Shown here: piece by piece, positions 33,751-44,100 of the stretch
Layout of the letters: each line of letters begins with the position of its first letter
Numbering within the stretch: position 1 is the first letter of the stretch
Notes under the pieces: generated by a model
Told to the model about the DNA's origin: nothing
The model's input: only the letters and a program-made list of their open reading frames with translations
The model's database searches: none
NCBI GenBank assembly: GCA_037447655.1
Contig: JBBHKE010000395.1
Span: 183,948 to 247,947 of the forward strand
DNA length: 64,000 nucleotides
Source of the DNA: Zygnema cylindricum
Lineage: Eukaryota; Streptophyta; Zygnematophyceae; Zygnematales; Zygnemataceae
Reading direction: 5' to 3'
Program-made: the position numbers and the translations under genes

Positions 33751-34912
33751 GATAGAAAAGCGTACCCTTGTGGAAATTCAGTCTCCGGAGTGACAAAATT
33801 TGGGATATGATGGGCAACATTGCCATATCCAAATTTTGGTGAGGGGGGGGGGACAAAAGGGAAGCTACTGGAGTGGGATAATTAGAGGGAAAATGTGGGG
33901 AGAAAGCGGTCAACCAAGGAAGGTTAACGGATTTTGAAGAGGCATAGTGCGATGCGGCATTGGAAGAATATGGGAGGGATGGAGAAGGGGAATAATGGTG
34001 AGGATAAGGTAAATTTAGAGGGAAAGAAGGGTGTGGAGGGAATGGGGGGGTGGGGAGAACTGGTGGGGTGGCATTGGCAACGTTGGCATTTCCTCCATTT
34101 TTAGGGGTATTTCAAGCCTCAGTTGCTTTCCGCCTCTCCAATTTTCGTTATTTTTCAACGGAGTGTCCTTTTGTTTTGCAGTAAGCGCAAAACAAACGCT
34201 TCACCCCCCCCGAGTTAGTTTTCTGATTTTCAGCAATAAAAGCATTTGCATGAGAGAGATTTGGAGCAGAAAAAGAGAGAAGTTTTGTCTCTTCATGCAA
34301 AAATTTTGTACAAAGGGAGTGAAAGGGAATAGATTAGTCTAGATAGTCAAACGAGGCAATGAAAGGGGAAAAGGTTTCAAGGAGTCCTCCCAAAAGGGTA
34401 GTAGAGAGGTCCTCGTTGGAAAGATGGACGCCTATCATGGTGCACTTTCAGGCCGACAATTCGATTGTGTTAATCCAATCCTGCATAGATTCCGTTGGCT
34501 TTTTCATGGAGTTAAAAAACGCTCGTTTTTGAATTTGGCGAGGGGGCCATCTGGTTTGAATGTAAGCTGCTTGAAGACGACTCCTAGCCTCGGTGGAAGA
34601 AGAGGCGCCACGAATAAGACGAGTGCGCTCGGTAGTAAGTTACATCACTAGGCGAGCGTGCGCATCCTCATCTTTTTGTTTCCATATAGCTATTCCTAAC
34701 TCTTTTGTAGCTTTTTCTACTGGTGTATCAGTAGAGGAAAGGATAGGAGGTTTTGAAATTCCTATAAAATGGTCCCAAATCTTCTCGTGTTTGAAAAAAT
34801 GCATGGTTGAAAATGACCAACCATAGAAGTTTTGGCCATCAAACTTCTGGATACTATTAGAAGTAGCATGGCCGAGCCCATAACCTATTGGAGGTGGATT
34901 GGCGGAAGCCAT
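33750..34912 (-). pseudogene. Element I gag
   Basis: ATG at 34912 within the LTR (MASANPPPI), then GYG from the primer site and FDGQNFYGWSFSTMHFFKHEKIW. The zinc knuckle near 34170 reads CAYCKTKGHSVEK then a stop where the last cysteine should be. A run of G near 33845 and other indels break the frame. Confidence 0.82.
34873..34885 (-). promoter_or_regulatory. Element I primer-binding site
   Basis: GGTTATGGGCTCG on the minus strand, immediately inside the LTR end CCAATA. It shares the ten-base GGTTATGGGC core with A and D although I is from a different copia lineage. Confidence 0.65.
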
Positions 34913-35469
34913 GAAATTGTACACAAGAGAAAGATCAATGCATTGGAGAGAGAAATTGATTTGTATTTGGGATGATTTCATTGAGTGAGAAAATTCACTT
35001 ATATATAAAATACACAGTGCTAATTACTGTGGAGTCTAAGCGCTCTTTGATACAGTGTAACTAAAAGGATCCTAGTCAAGATTCTAATACATTTGGTCAA
35101 CATTTTACGTGACTAGATTCTAATGTATGTAGACTAGATTCTAACGTAAGTTAGATTATAACGGGTTGACTTTAGGTCGGCAATGTACAAAAGCAATTAA
35201 GACCTAAAGTAACGACGTAGACTCAAGCAACAAAGAGAACGAAGACAAAATTAAAGTATAAAAAGATTTAAGACAAAAAGAAAATATACGTAAAAATAGA
35301 GACCGTCGCCCAAAGGACTTACGTAGGGCGACAAGACTAGACCGACGCATGTAGAGTACGAACAAGACCAAGACCGGACCGACCCATGTAATGATGGGTA
35401 CGGACGAGACTAAGACAGGACCGACGTATGACGAGTACGGACAGACGTAACGCTAAATGACCCTTAATA
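34886..35469 (-). repeat. Element I 5' LTR
   Basis: 584 bp. Homologous to solo LTR J. The outer limit is set by the end of similarity with J (AAATGACCC(A/T)TA). Confidence 0.8.
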
Positions 35470-35811
35470 TGTAATGTGTCACAAAGCAAGTTTTAAAAAC
35501 TACACAAATAAAAAAAAAAGAAAAAATTGCATTTGCAGCTTGCAAATTTTGCATTTTCAAAACCATAGCACAAGGTAGATTACCGACTATAGTACATTTT
35601 CCATATCAAAAAGGCAACAACTTTCTCCATATGAAACTCCAATTTTCTATATATCACGCCATTTTAAGGACATGTTCGTTCCCGTCCCATACTATTATTT
35701 GATTATCCCTCCTATTGTCTTCCGAATGGGAATTTCTATTACGTGTTTATGAACGTGAAATAGACGTCAAAAAGTCGACGGTGACCAACGTTGGTTCTAA
35801 ATTGGACTTAC
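35470..35811. other. Spacer without recognised features
   Basis: A/T-rich. No coding or repeat signature recognised. Confidence 0.4.
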
Positions 35812-36689
35812 TCCTTTCGCTCTCTTCAGAGGACAGTTTTTCTTCTAAAAATCTCTCGAGGTTTATCGTTTTTTTCAATTTCGTCGAAACGTCCATCTGA
35901 CCAACCAAAGCGTACGAACTTCCTTGTAGAGGATCGACAGTATTTTTTTTGCAACTGCGTCCGTCTACTCCTCTGCAATTTCCATCCACGTTGTTCACAA
36001 AGTTAGTACTCTCGTACGGTAATTACATTGAAGAAATTTGACCTAATTGTACATGGTGAATCGTAAGGTTTTCGGATCCGGTTAAACCATACGTAAATGT
36101 GAAAACTGTACGAATTGCACGATTTTAAAAACGGGGGCAAAAGTACAATGCTATAATGTACCTCACCACTAACAAGACGGACCCAAGGAAGACCTATTTC
36201 TAAAGAACAAATGGAGAACTTTTTTTGTCAAACGTAAAAATAGGAAAACAATAGTATGAGAGAATGCGACAGATAAACGGAATGGCAGGTCGAGAGAACC
36301 GCGCCTCCGATTGAAGATAGTGAACCAAAACGAACTTTTCCAATCTCGGGCAGCAAAATCGAACAATGTCGAAAAAACTGTCAGAAAACTCTTCACCGTC
36401 GTCTATAAAGAATAGCAAGACTTGGGTATCCAGGCACAAAAAATAAAATAATTCAGTGTCGGCACATTCTAATTTAAGTACCGTATCAAAAAATGCAGTA
36501 CAGACTATAAAATATCAAAAAAATGAAGCACAAAAGTACATCAACGACCACAATGCCCGTGAATTGTACCGTGTCCCATCGAGTTTGAACAAATATACAA
36601 AATGTACAAAATACTTGCACTTTTTGAATAAGGTGTAATAAATATCGCGATACATATCAAATATCGCAATTAAACGTTTTAGGTTACAC

Positions 36690-37455
36690 TATAGGTCGCA
36701 AACGGTCAACCGAAACCGTGACCGACCGTTAACCGACCGCCCGCGCTGGATCCGGAACGGATTGGGTTGCCAAATTTTGAGGGCCGGGCGGTTGCGGTCG
36801 GTTGATTCACCAGAAAAACAAAAACGGTCGGTTACGGTCGGTCAATTAAAAAACCAAAAAAAAAGAAAAATTTGTATTGTCTATACAATCCAACATTATT
36901 GTACTTTGTACTCTTTGGTATCGTGGAAGTACGTGACATCATGATTAGCGTCGCAAATCTGACACGGTACACCACGAATCGTTATTAGACTATAGAAATT
37001 ATTAGAGTAAAGAATAAAATAGCGTCATTCATTCAAATTTAGTGCCAGGAGACGTGGCACATTATGGTCCATGTCCTTAAATAATGAAATTTGTTATATT
37101 TAAGGTATCAATGTCAAAATTTTGGGGTGTCGATATGGAGTACATAAGGTAAATAACGATTCACGGTGTAGTACACTATTCATTTCGCAAATCTAAGGGA
37201 ACGCGACAAATCGTAATTATTGGCTTATTCATACGTCGTACATTGCATAATTTTGTACTTTTTCGGTTACGGGCGGGCACGGTTAGTCGCGAGAAATCGA
37301 GTTTCGGTTAACTTTTATTTTCGTAAATGCCGGTCGGTTAACGGTTAACAATTTTGGAGCGTGACATAACCCGGTCGGGCGTCGGTTACTCAGATGTTGA
37401 AAAAAAAAAAACGGTCGGTTTCGGTTATGTAAAATTTTGACTTTTGCGACCTCTG
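36690..37455. mobile_element. hAT-like non-autonomous element R1
   Basis: Ends AGGTCGCAAACGG and, inverted, CAGAGGTCGCAAAAG. An 8-bp duplication GGTTACAC is at 36682-36689 and 37456-37463. Subterminal CGGTCGGTTA-type repeats occur on both sides. It lies in the intron between CG-1 exons b and c. A second copy is at 61930-62267. Confidence 0.82.
36968..37170. mobile_element. TA-flanked MITE, nested in R1
   Basis: TACACCACGAATCGTTATTAG at one end and its near-exact inverse ending CACGGTGTA at the other. 203 bp. Copy R2 of the host element lacks it, giving the empty site. Confidence 0.88.
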
Positions 37456-37463
37456 GGTTACAC

Positions 37464-37684
37464 TACACCGCCAATCGTTATTAGCGTTGTATACGCTAAT
37501 TCTGTCCCGCTTTTTTTTTTTTATTCTCAAATAGAGTTATCCACACTATTTAAAAAAAAAACCCTAATTCTCAATTAGAATAGACGATTTCTTCGAAAAT
37601 TTCCAAATTCCCAATTAGCGTAAACCTCGCTAATTATTCGTATACGCTAAAAAAACTTACACGCTAATAACGATTGGCGGTGTA
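37464..37684. mobile_element. TA-flanked MITE
   Basis: 221 bp, with 24-bp perfect terminal inverted repeats beginning TACACCGCCAATCG. Adjacent to R1 inside the CG-1 intron. Confidence 0.92.
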
Positions 37685-38420
37685 CTGCCCTACAACTCGA
37701 TACCTACAGCCCCTCAGTGGCATCGAAATTGTGAGTTTCGAATTTGGCCCATCATTACAAAACTGCTCGTCGCAAATTGAAGAACTCCAAAAGAGAAGGG
37801 AAACATGATCAAATGTAAAGTTTGTCACGCACTCTTCCGTTTTACTTTTTATCCAATAAGAACGTCTCTGAAAGGTATCGTCCGTCTCCAAGTATGCATA
37901 GTAGCAAGCTACAAAGTTACCACCTTCTGTCTGCGAGAGTACATAACCCAAAACAGAAACAGAGCATAGAAAATGGAATTTAGATTGTCGGAGAAGAACT
38001 CGGAAAAGAAGTGAAAAAAAAATCAAACGAAAGAATCACAAACGCCCTTCAAAAAGGTGACATGGCTTACCTTCAAATCCGTGTGAGTTTCGTCGACGGT
38101 TTTATTATTCCCCTTCTTTTGCCAACTAGGGCCATCACTCCGGAAGCCCCGAACTTTAATTTTATCGTACACAAACATGGATCCACCTGCAAAAATTTCC
38201 AAAAAAGCCCAAAATTCAACAGTGGAATAAGAAAAAAAAGGTGTCAAAATTCACAATTTTCCATTTCGGCACACAGCAAACACAAACGGAAAAGGACGTG
38301 GTTACCTAAAATGCAATTCCAGTACAATTTTGTTATTTCCCGGCTGGAAATGTTTGTTTAAGACATAACTCTAATTTTTTAACTCCATTTTTTTTCAATT
38401 TGTTTTGTCGGTTCTTCCAG

Positions 38421-38849
38421 CGTGACGCTTTGTCACAGGTGAGCGCCTCGCGGGAGAAGTACCGGAGGCTGCTGTCCGAGCGCCAATCGCTGCTCGGCCG
38501 CTTCCATGCCTTAAAAGGAGAATACGCCGCCCTGGAGGCCACTGTGGCCGAGGACAGGCGCCGGCTGGAGATGCTGGAAAGCAAAAAGAATCCGGAGTAC
38601 TGCAAATGGAAGGACGAGGCCGCGGAGGAGACAAGGAAGGTGGAAGAGAGAAAAAGAGAGTTGGAAGAAAAGGCGAAGAGGCTCGCAGAGAGGAATAATA
38701 ATTTGTCGATTGAGAAAAGTCAGTTTGGAGAGGAGAAGAAGCTTTTTGGGCAAGAGAGGGTGGCACTAGGGGAGGAGAGGAGACTGATCGAGGAGCTGTG
38801 TTTGGAGAGAGAGAGGAATAGGACAAGGAGACAGGGAGGAAGGAAGTAG
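38421..38849 (+). CDS. Terminal exon of a coiled-coil protein, gene unidentified
   Basis: A GC-rich 143-codon open frame following a good splice acceptor (TTGTCGGTTCTTCCAG at 38405-38420), opening RDALSQVSASREKY and ending at a stop at 38849. The residues form a charged heptad-like coiled coil rich in E, K and R (SERQSLLGRFHALKGEY, EEKAKRLAERNNN). A polyadenylation signal follows about 70 bp later. Base composition contrasts with the AT-rich surroundings. Upstream plus-strand exons were not found: the nearest upstream sequence is the CG-1 fragment on the other strand. A strong internal donor-like CAGGTGAGC at 38435 is a caveat. Not recognised as a known family; leucine spacing does not make an HD-Zip assignment safe. 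Confidence 0.6.
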   Translation, partial: RDALSQVSASREKYRRLLSERQSLLGRFHALKGEYAALEATVAEDRRRLEMLESKKNPEYCKWKDEAAEETRKVEERKRELEEKAKRLAERNNNLSIEKSQFGEEKKLFGQERVALGEERRLIEELCLERERNRTRRQGGRK

Positions 38850-38919
38850 TGGGGGAAGGAAGTAGACAGACAGTGATAGTCATTGAAGTTTTATTTTTTC
38901 ACCTGTACAGTTTCTGAAT

Positions 38920-38925
38920 AATAAA
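38920..38925 (+). terminator. Polyadenylation signal AATAAA
   Basis: Canonical AATAAA 70 bp after the coiled-coil stop codon, followed by a T-rich stretch. Confidence 0.6.
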
Positions 38926-41067
38926 ATGGTTTTCTCTTTCTGTTTTTTTTTTTTGTTGTGTCTTTATTCAGTTTGTTCCCTTTTGCTGTTTCCTTGTTCG
39001 TGGTTTGGTTTCTATTTTTTGGACCTTTGTCATTTAAACCTCTGCCTCATTTCTAAAACAGCACATCAGCTGATGATGATAATTTGATGCATACAATTGA
39101 TATGATATTGCCGAAAATCACAAAATAGTGGGGAAATGGACTGAAATTGGTCACGTCACTTTGTACTGGATTTTTTTCGCCTTTATGCTAGCATTTACTT
39201 TGCTCTAATGGCAACCGGTTGTGTAGCTTGCTGTCGTCGTTCTCCGTGTTTCCCCGGTAAGGTGGGAAGGGAGGGGAAGAAATGTGTGGTTTCACATTGT
39301 TTAGTGATGAGGAGACAGCTGGCAAAGATGGAGAAGTAACGTGCACGTGTGAATGCTGACTTGGAGCACACGTCGCAGTCAGTGGAGGAATGAAGGAGGA
39401 GGGGAAGCAGGAGGAGGAGGAGAGGGAGGGCGGAGAGGAGGAGGAATTGGAGGTGAGGTGGGGGAGGCCGTTGTCTTAAGCTGGATAGCTTTTGTCGAAG
39501 AAGTTGAAAGACAAGTCCATGTTGGAGAAGTGTAAGGAATGAGAGTGCAAGCAATATAGAGATTTTCTCTCGATACATTTAATTCAAGAGAGAACCACTA
39601 ACAAGGAACTGAGTTTGTACACAAAATTTGTTGCTGTCAAGGTACAATGTGAATTGATACTAGAGTTAATACCACTAATTCGGTGCGGTTTTTTTCTTTT
39701 TTTCGGTCTCTGGACATGAAGTAACTCTAATAATAAACTGTTTTTTTTCTCAACTCTAATTTGGCAAGCGGTTGGAAATCCTTCCCAATTAGACTCAATC
39801 ACAAATTAAACCCTCGCCTTATGTATCTGAACCCTTGTAGTGATTCACTGTAGCTCCCAAATATTGAAGAGAGAGGAAGAGAGAAGTAAAACAGATTCAT
39901 TTAGATAGGAGCCATGTAAAGACGAGGGAAAAAGGATTAGCTGATTAGCGACAAAACAGATGATGGCAAAGAGATTTCCTTTTCCTGGCGAGAAAAATAA
40001 AAAATGAAGGTTTTTAATGACAAGTTTAAATTGTCACTTTTAAAGAATTAGCCAAACATGAGTGTTGGAGGCATGAAGGAAGGTTTTTGCTGATGAAGAA
40101 AATTTAAAAGTACAGGGGTTCAGATTGGGTGAATGACTTGTTATTTGTGAAAAGAAGAATTACAATACTACCTCCCGTCAGGTAGCCAGACCGAGCTTAT
40201 GGACCAGGAACAAAATTATTAGGTTTTAATATATTTAAATTGCAGAGAAACAATTCCATGTTTGACGACCGTTGACTGTTTCAACAACTCCATAGCTTAC
40301 TGCTTCCATGGAAAAATACCCAGACATAGTAGCACCACAGGACAACCTCTTTCTACTTTTGGTTTTCAAAAAAAAAAAAACTTTAGGAAGGAATTTTAAC
40401 CGACGTGATACAGAACAGGTATTCTGTATCCAATTGCATATAATCATGGATTTGGAAGTAGCAGAGTAAGTTAAGGGATTGGCCAATGAAAACACACTTT
40501 TTTTTATAAAAATGGACATCCAAAAGCCTCTGAACTTTGTTTCTTTTTGCAATTTCAAAAGGAAACGCCCTGTTCCCACCCATCCTAAAGTCCTACTTGA
40601 AGATTACAAACACTATTGCTGAATCGCATCCCACTACAATCAAGACCATCGCACAAAAGTACAAAATACAAGAGACGTAATAAACAAGAAAGAAAAAAAA
40701 AGGGCAGAAGAAAAATGGGAAACTAGAGAAAGCTAAACTACCGAGCCACAGGTTGTACAAGATCTTACAAAGAAGCTACTCTTTACTTTCCAAATTCTGG
40801 ATGTTTTAAATTCAACGGTCAATGTTCCATGTGCATACCGCAGTCTTAACGTCGCAATTCGGTAAACCGAAAATCAATTATCAAAATGGGTGATTCAAAG
40901 TCAACATCCAATGGCCCCAGTGTAATCCCTTACTTCGAATATCCCATGGTTAATACTCAGGGGAGGAGACCATGGGAATGTTCCACTTTTTGACTTTCTA
41001 ATTTCCAATTACTGATGCCCAACCTTCTATATCCGGTTTCCAGTGTTTCAGGCTCAATAGCCAAAGT
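38926..41067. other. Intergenic region, no gene recognised
   Basis: Scanned on both strands for the missing CG-1 N-terminal exon without success. It contains a purine-only GGA-rich tract at about 39383-39465 and otherwise AT-rich sequence. Confidence 0.4.
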
Positions 41068-41160
41068 CCAATGTCCAATGTTTAATGTTTAATGTCCAAT
41101 ATCCAATTTCCAAATTCACTATCCGATGTCCAATGTCCAATGTCCAATGTCCAATGTAAT
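41068..41160. repeat. Heptamer array (GTCCAAT)n
   Basis: About eleven tandem or near-tandem copies of GTCCAAT and variants (TTTAATG, ATCCAAT), starting near 41068 and ending just before the WRKY stop codon (41175-41177). Scattered CCAATG words extend upstream to 40890. Confidence 0.85.
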
Positions 41161-41174
41161 CCCTTGAACGCATA

Positions 41175-44100
41175 TCATAGGCCACACATCCATGGTAAAT
41201 TCCCAAACGAAGATGTTACCAAAAGACTTTGTTCGCAGTATCTTTCGTTCACAAAAAGTGAATCCAAGGAATATGGTGAAGTCCGACAAAATGCCAAATT
41301 TCCTGCTTGTTGATTAGCACCGATCTCAATTTTGGGTATTCCCAGGTCTTGGTTTAGAGTGGAAGGTGTTCCTGAAAGACTTGTTTGAATATCGTTGTCG
41401 AGAAAATCGTCCAGCATCAAGGAAAGGTCAGGACTTGAACATCGTAACAAAGGTTCATATTGGTCATTGAAAAATGAATCAAATCTTATATTTTGATCAA
41501 GAGAATCATCGCACCCTTCAGTCGATGACGATTGAAACAAATCATCTTCTAAATGATCTTTCGACATCAAGTCCGACATTAATGATTTAAGTCTCGTGGA
41601 AAACAAAGGGTTATCCGATTTATTTTCAAAATCTGCACTTGGTAAACACATTTCATTTGAGCTCCCAAACAAATGAATTCGTCCTTTCTCTAAACACGCC
41701 TCCTCTCCATTCCATCCTTCTAACTTGTACACACTATTTAAGGTACTCGGTAACTCCAATTTTGTGACTTCAAAATATTCCGACGGATCCACACTCCCAC
41801 AACAAAGACTTTTTCCCGAATTCAATTGTGTCAATTCCGAGTACTCGGAATCTAAATTTGTGACATTTGTCACGTCCAAATCCTGATTTGGGCTATCGCT
41901 CTCACGTGTGAACACTACATTGTTTCCTGTACTCGGAAATTTCTGCGCAATTTCACTTTTTTCGACATTTTGTGATCCTCTCCCCTCGAAAATTGCAAAA
42001 TCTGAAGTATTCCGCGCCGAACTTGTCGAGACACGTGTCGAAACTCCCGACATCGAACAACATAACGGAGGATCTTGAAAAACTTGTGACATTTTGTCGC
42101 ATTCCGCGACTTTACAATTCGGAATGTTGCAAAAAATAGAGTTTCCATTTCTTGGATCTCTAGATTCAGAAAATGACGTCATTATTCTCGGAGTCGGCTC
42201 TCCCACAATCTCCGAGTTCACTTTTTCGCGAATCGGATCATTCTTTTTTGTCTTTTGTGGAGAAGCAGCCACCGACATTGTCATTCCTGGCAGCTTTTTG
42301 GACTTTCTCTCCACAACATTTCTGGTTTTGTCCAACTTTGAACCCTTTCCGGTAGAATATTGTAAAATTCCGGCTTTTCCACCGTTCTTCTGCAAATCCA
42401 CACTATTTCTGGTGTGTTGTAAACCCACACCGTCTGTACCCTTGTGTAAAGCTACCGTACAATTGCCGATTTTCTGCACACCGGCGATGTTTTGGAAATC
42501 CACGCTAGTATTAACATCCACACTATTTTTGTTGCGCAGTAAATCCACACTATTTCCGGAAAACTGTAAATCCGCACGAATTCCATAGTTCAATAAATCG
42601 ACACCTTTTCCGACGAACTTTACATCCTTGCTGTTTTCAGTACGCACTGAATCCGCGTCATTTTCAGTGGCCATTAGATCTCTGTTATTTTCTATGCGCA
42701 ACAAATCCACACTACATCCTGTACGCAGCAAATCCTCCTTATTATCCGTGCGCACCAAATCCGCAGTGGTGTCGGTGAGTACCAAATCTCCGCTATGTTT
42801 AGTGCGCACTAAATCCACATTATTTTCGGCGTCCGCAAATTCCGCGTCGAGCGCAGCAACGGGATGGTTGTGCATGTCGGCGTACGCGATCGAAAGACGA
42901 CAAGGATTGTCGTCGGGAAAATCGATAGTACGTTTCGCGGAACAGCCGGAACTGCGGAACATGCCGCACCGGTAATAGAACCTGTTGAAACAAACGGAAA
43001 CAAAAACTGTTAGAACGGTACGGTACTAGCATCAGCCGGAGTAAGCGGAAAAAGAATTTGCAAGAAGGGAGGGGAAAAGTATGTGATACGGTATATACTG
43101 AATAGGAAGGAGAATTAATGAATTATGGAAGAGCGTACGGAGTGTGTAAGAACTCAATGGTTTAGTTCGAAATTTCAGTTCGCACTTTAATTTGTTCGAG
43201 ATTTATTTAAGAGTACAGTGTCAACATTCACCGTACGGAGCAAAAGGACAACATCTTAACATTGGGGATGTTCCCCCTCTGTAAATATTAAATAAGCGGG
43301 CCCGGCCATATTTGCGTCTATTTTTCGGGAAAACCACCCCAAAAAAAAAAAAAGTCCCGGAATGCTACACCGCTCATCGTTAAATAAACAGCTTTTCTTC
43401 GTGCACACTTGTCGGATTAACAATCGGAGATCGCCAATAGGAAGCTGATAATCTTGCCTTCCAATAGCAGCCGTCGGATTGACAATCCGACGAGTGTGCA
43501 GAAAGAAAGTTGCTAAGTGGCGAAAAAAACCTTACAACACTAATAACGCGGTTGCTATATTCAAACTGCCCCCCAAAAAAAATTCGAAATCGAAATCGCA
43601 ATTAGTTAATTATTAGCTACCTGAAACCGTTTAGCGTAGTTACACACATGTAGCGGTTCAATAAAAAAACTCAGTAGGAGTCTGAAGGTTGTACGTACGA
43701 AATATAAAGTTCGAAAGATATACAATTATACATACTTTTTAGTTTTTACGAACGCATTTTTGTCCTATCGACAGAATAAATTTGACAAGCCGTTAGAATG
43801 TAACGGCCGGAGAATACGAAACCGTTAGATTGACCGGCGAGAGAATCTGCTGAAACGAGCGGGCAGTGGAAAAAGTAAAAAAACGCGGGGAAACAAAAAA
43901 ATCAAAAAGTGCGCAAAAAGTGCGCACGGAATTCACCGAAGGAACAAGGGAAGATTTCGAACGGGAAATGAAGCGGAAAACTGAAGGGGGAAACTGAAAT
44001 GGAATCATGAAAAAAAAAAAAAAAAACACTGAAGGGTAAACTTAACATGGAGATTTAACTAATTTATTAATTTAATTTATTTTATTAATTTATTTTATTT

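Larger units (their letters stand above)
32875..35469 (-). mobile_element. Element I: copia retrotransposon, 5' half
   Basis: A 5' LTR (34886-35469), gag, protease and the first part of integrase up to the insertion of D at 32874/32875. It belongs with H and J. The part downstream of the insertion is not found to the left of D. Confidence 0.85.
35812..38186 (-). pseudogene. CG-1 (CAMTA-type) DNA-binding domain gene fragment
   Basis: Exon a (38071-38186) starts after TTTTTGCAG and gives GSMFVYDKIKVRGFRSDGPSWQ, then KTVDETHTDLK, matching the CG-1 pattern GSLFLF..RFFRKDGH.W..KTV.E.H..LK. It ends at a GTAAGC donor. Exon b (from 37930, after CGCAG) gives NFVACYYAY, TFQRRSYWIK, the CG-1 core CYYAHGE..NFQRRSYWML. 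Exon c (from about 36344) gives FVLVHYLQSE, the CG-1 end VLVHYREV. Exon d (35812-35972) is only a candidate, flanked by GCAG and GTAAGT. CAMTA proteins are calmodulin-binding transcription regulators. The N-terminal CG-1 exon (RWL.P.EI) and the TIG, ankyrin and IQ parts were not found, so this is probably a fragment or pseudogene. The KKKD stretch is altered to KKGNN. Confidence 0.75.

Noticed and set aside
39353-39535. Gly/Glu-rich plus-strand frame
   Set aside because: It is a translation of a purine-only tract, and its opposite strand is equally open. No coding evidence.
41068-41160. CRISPR-like repeat array
   Set aside because: Units are 7 bp with no unique spacers; it is a simple minisatellite in eukaryotic DNA.
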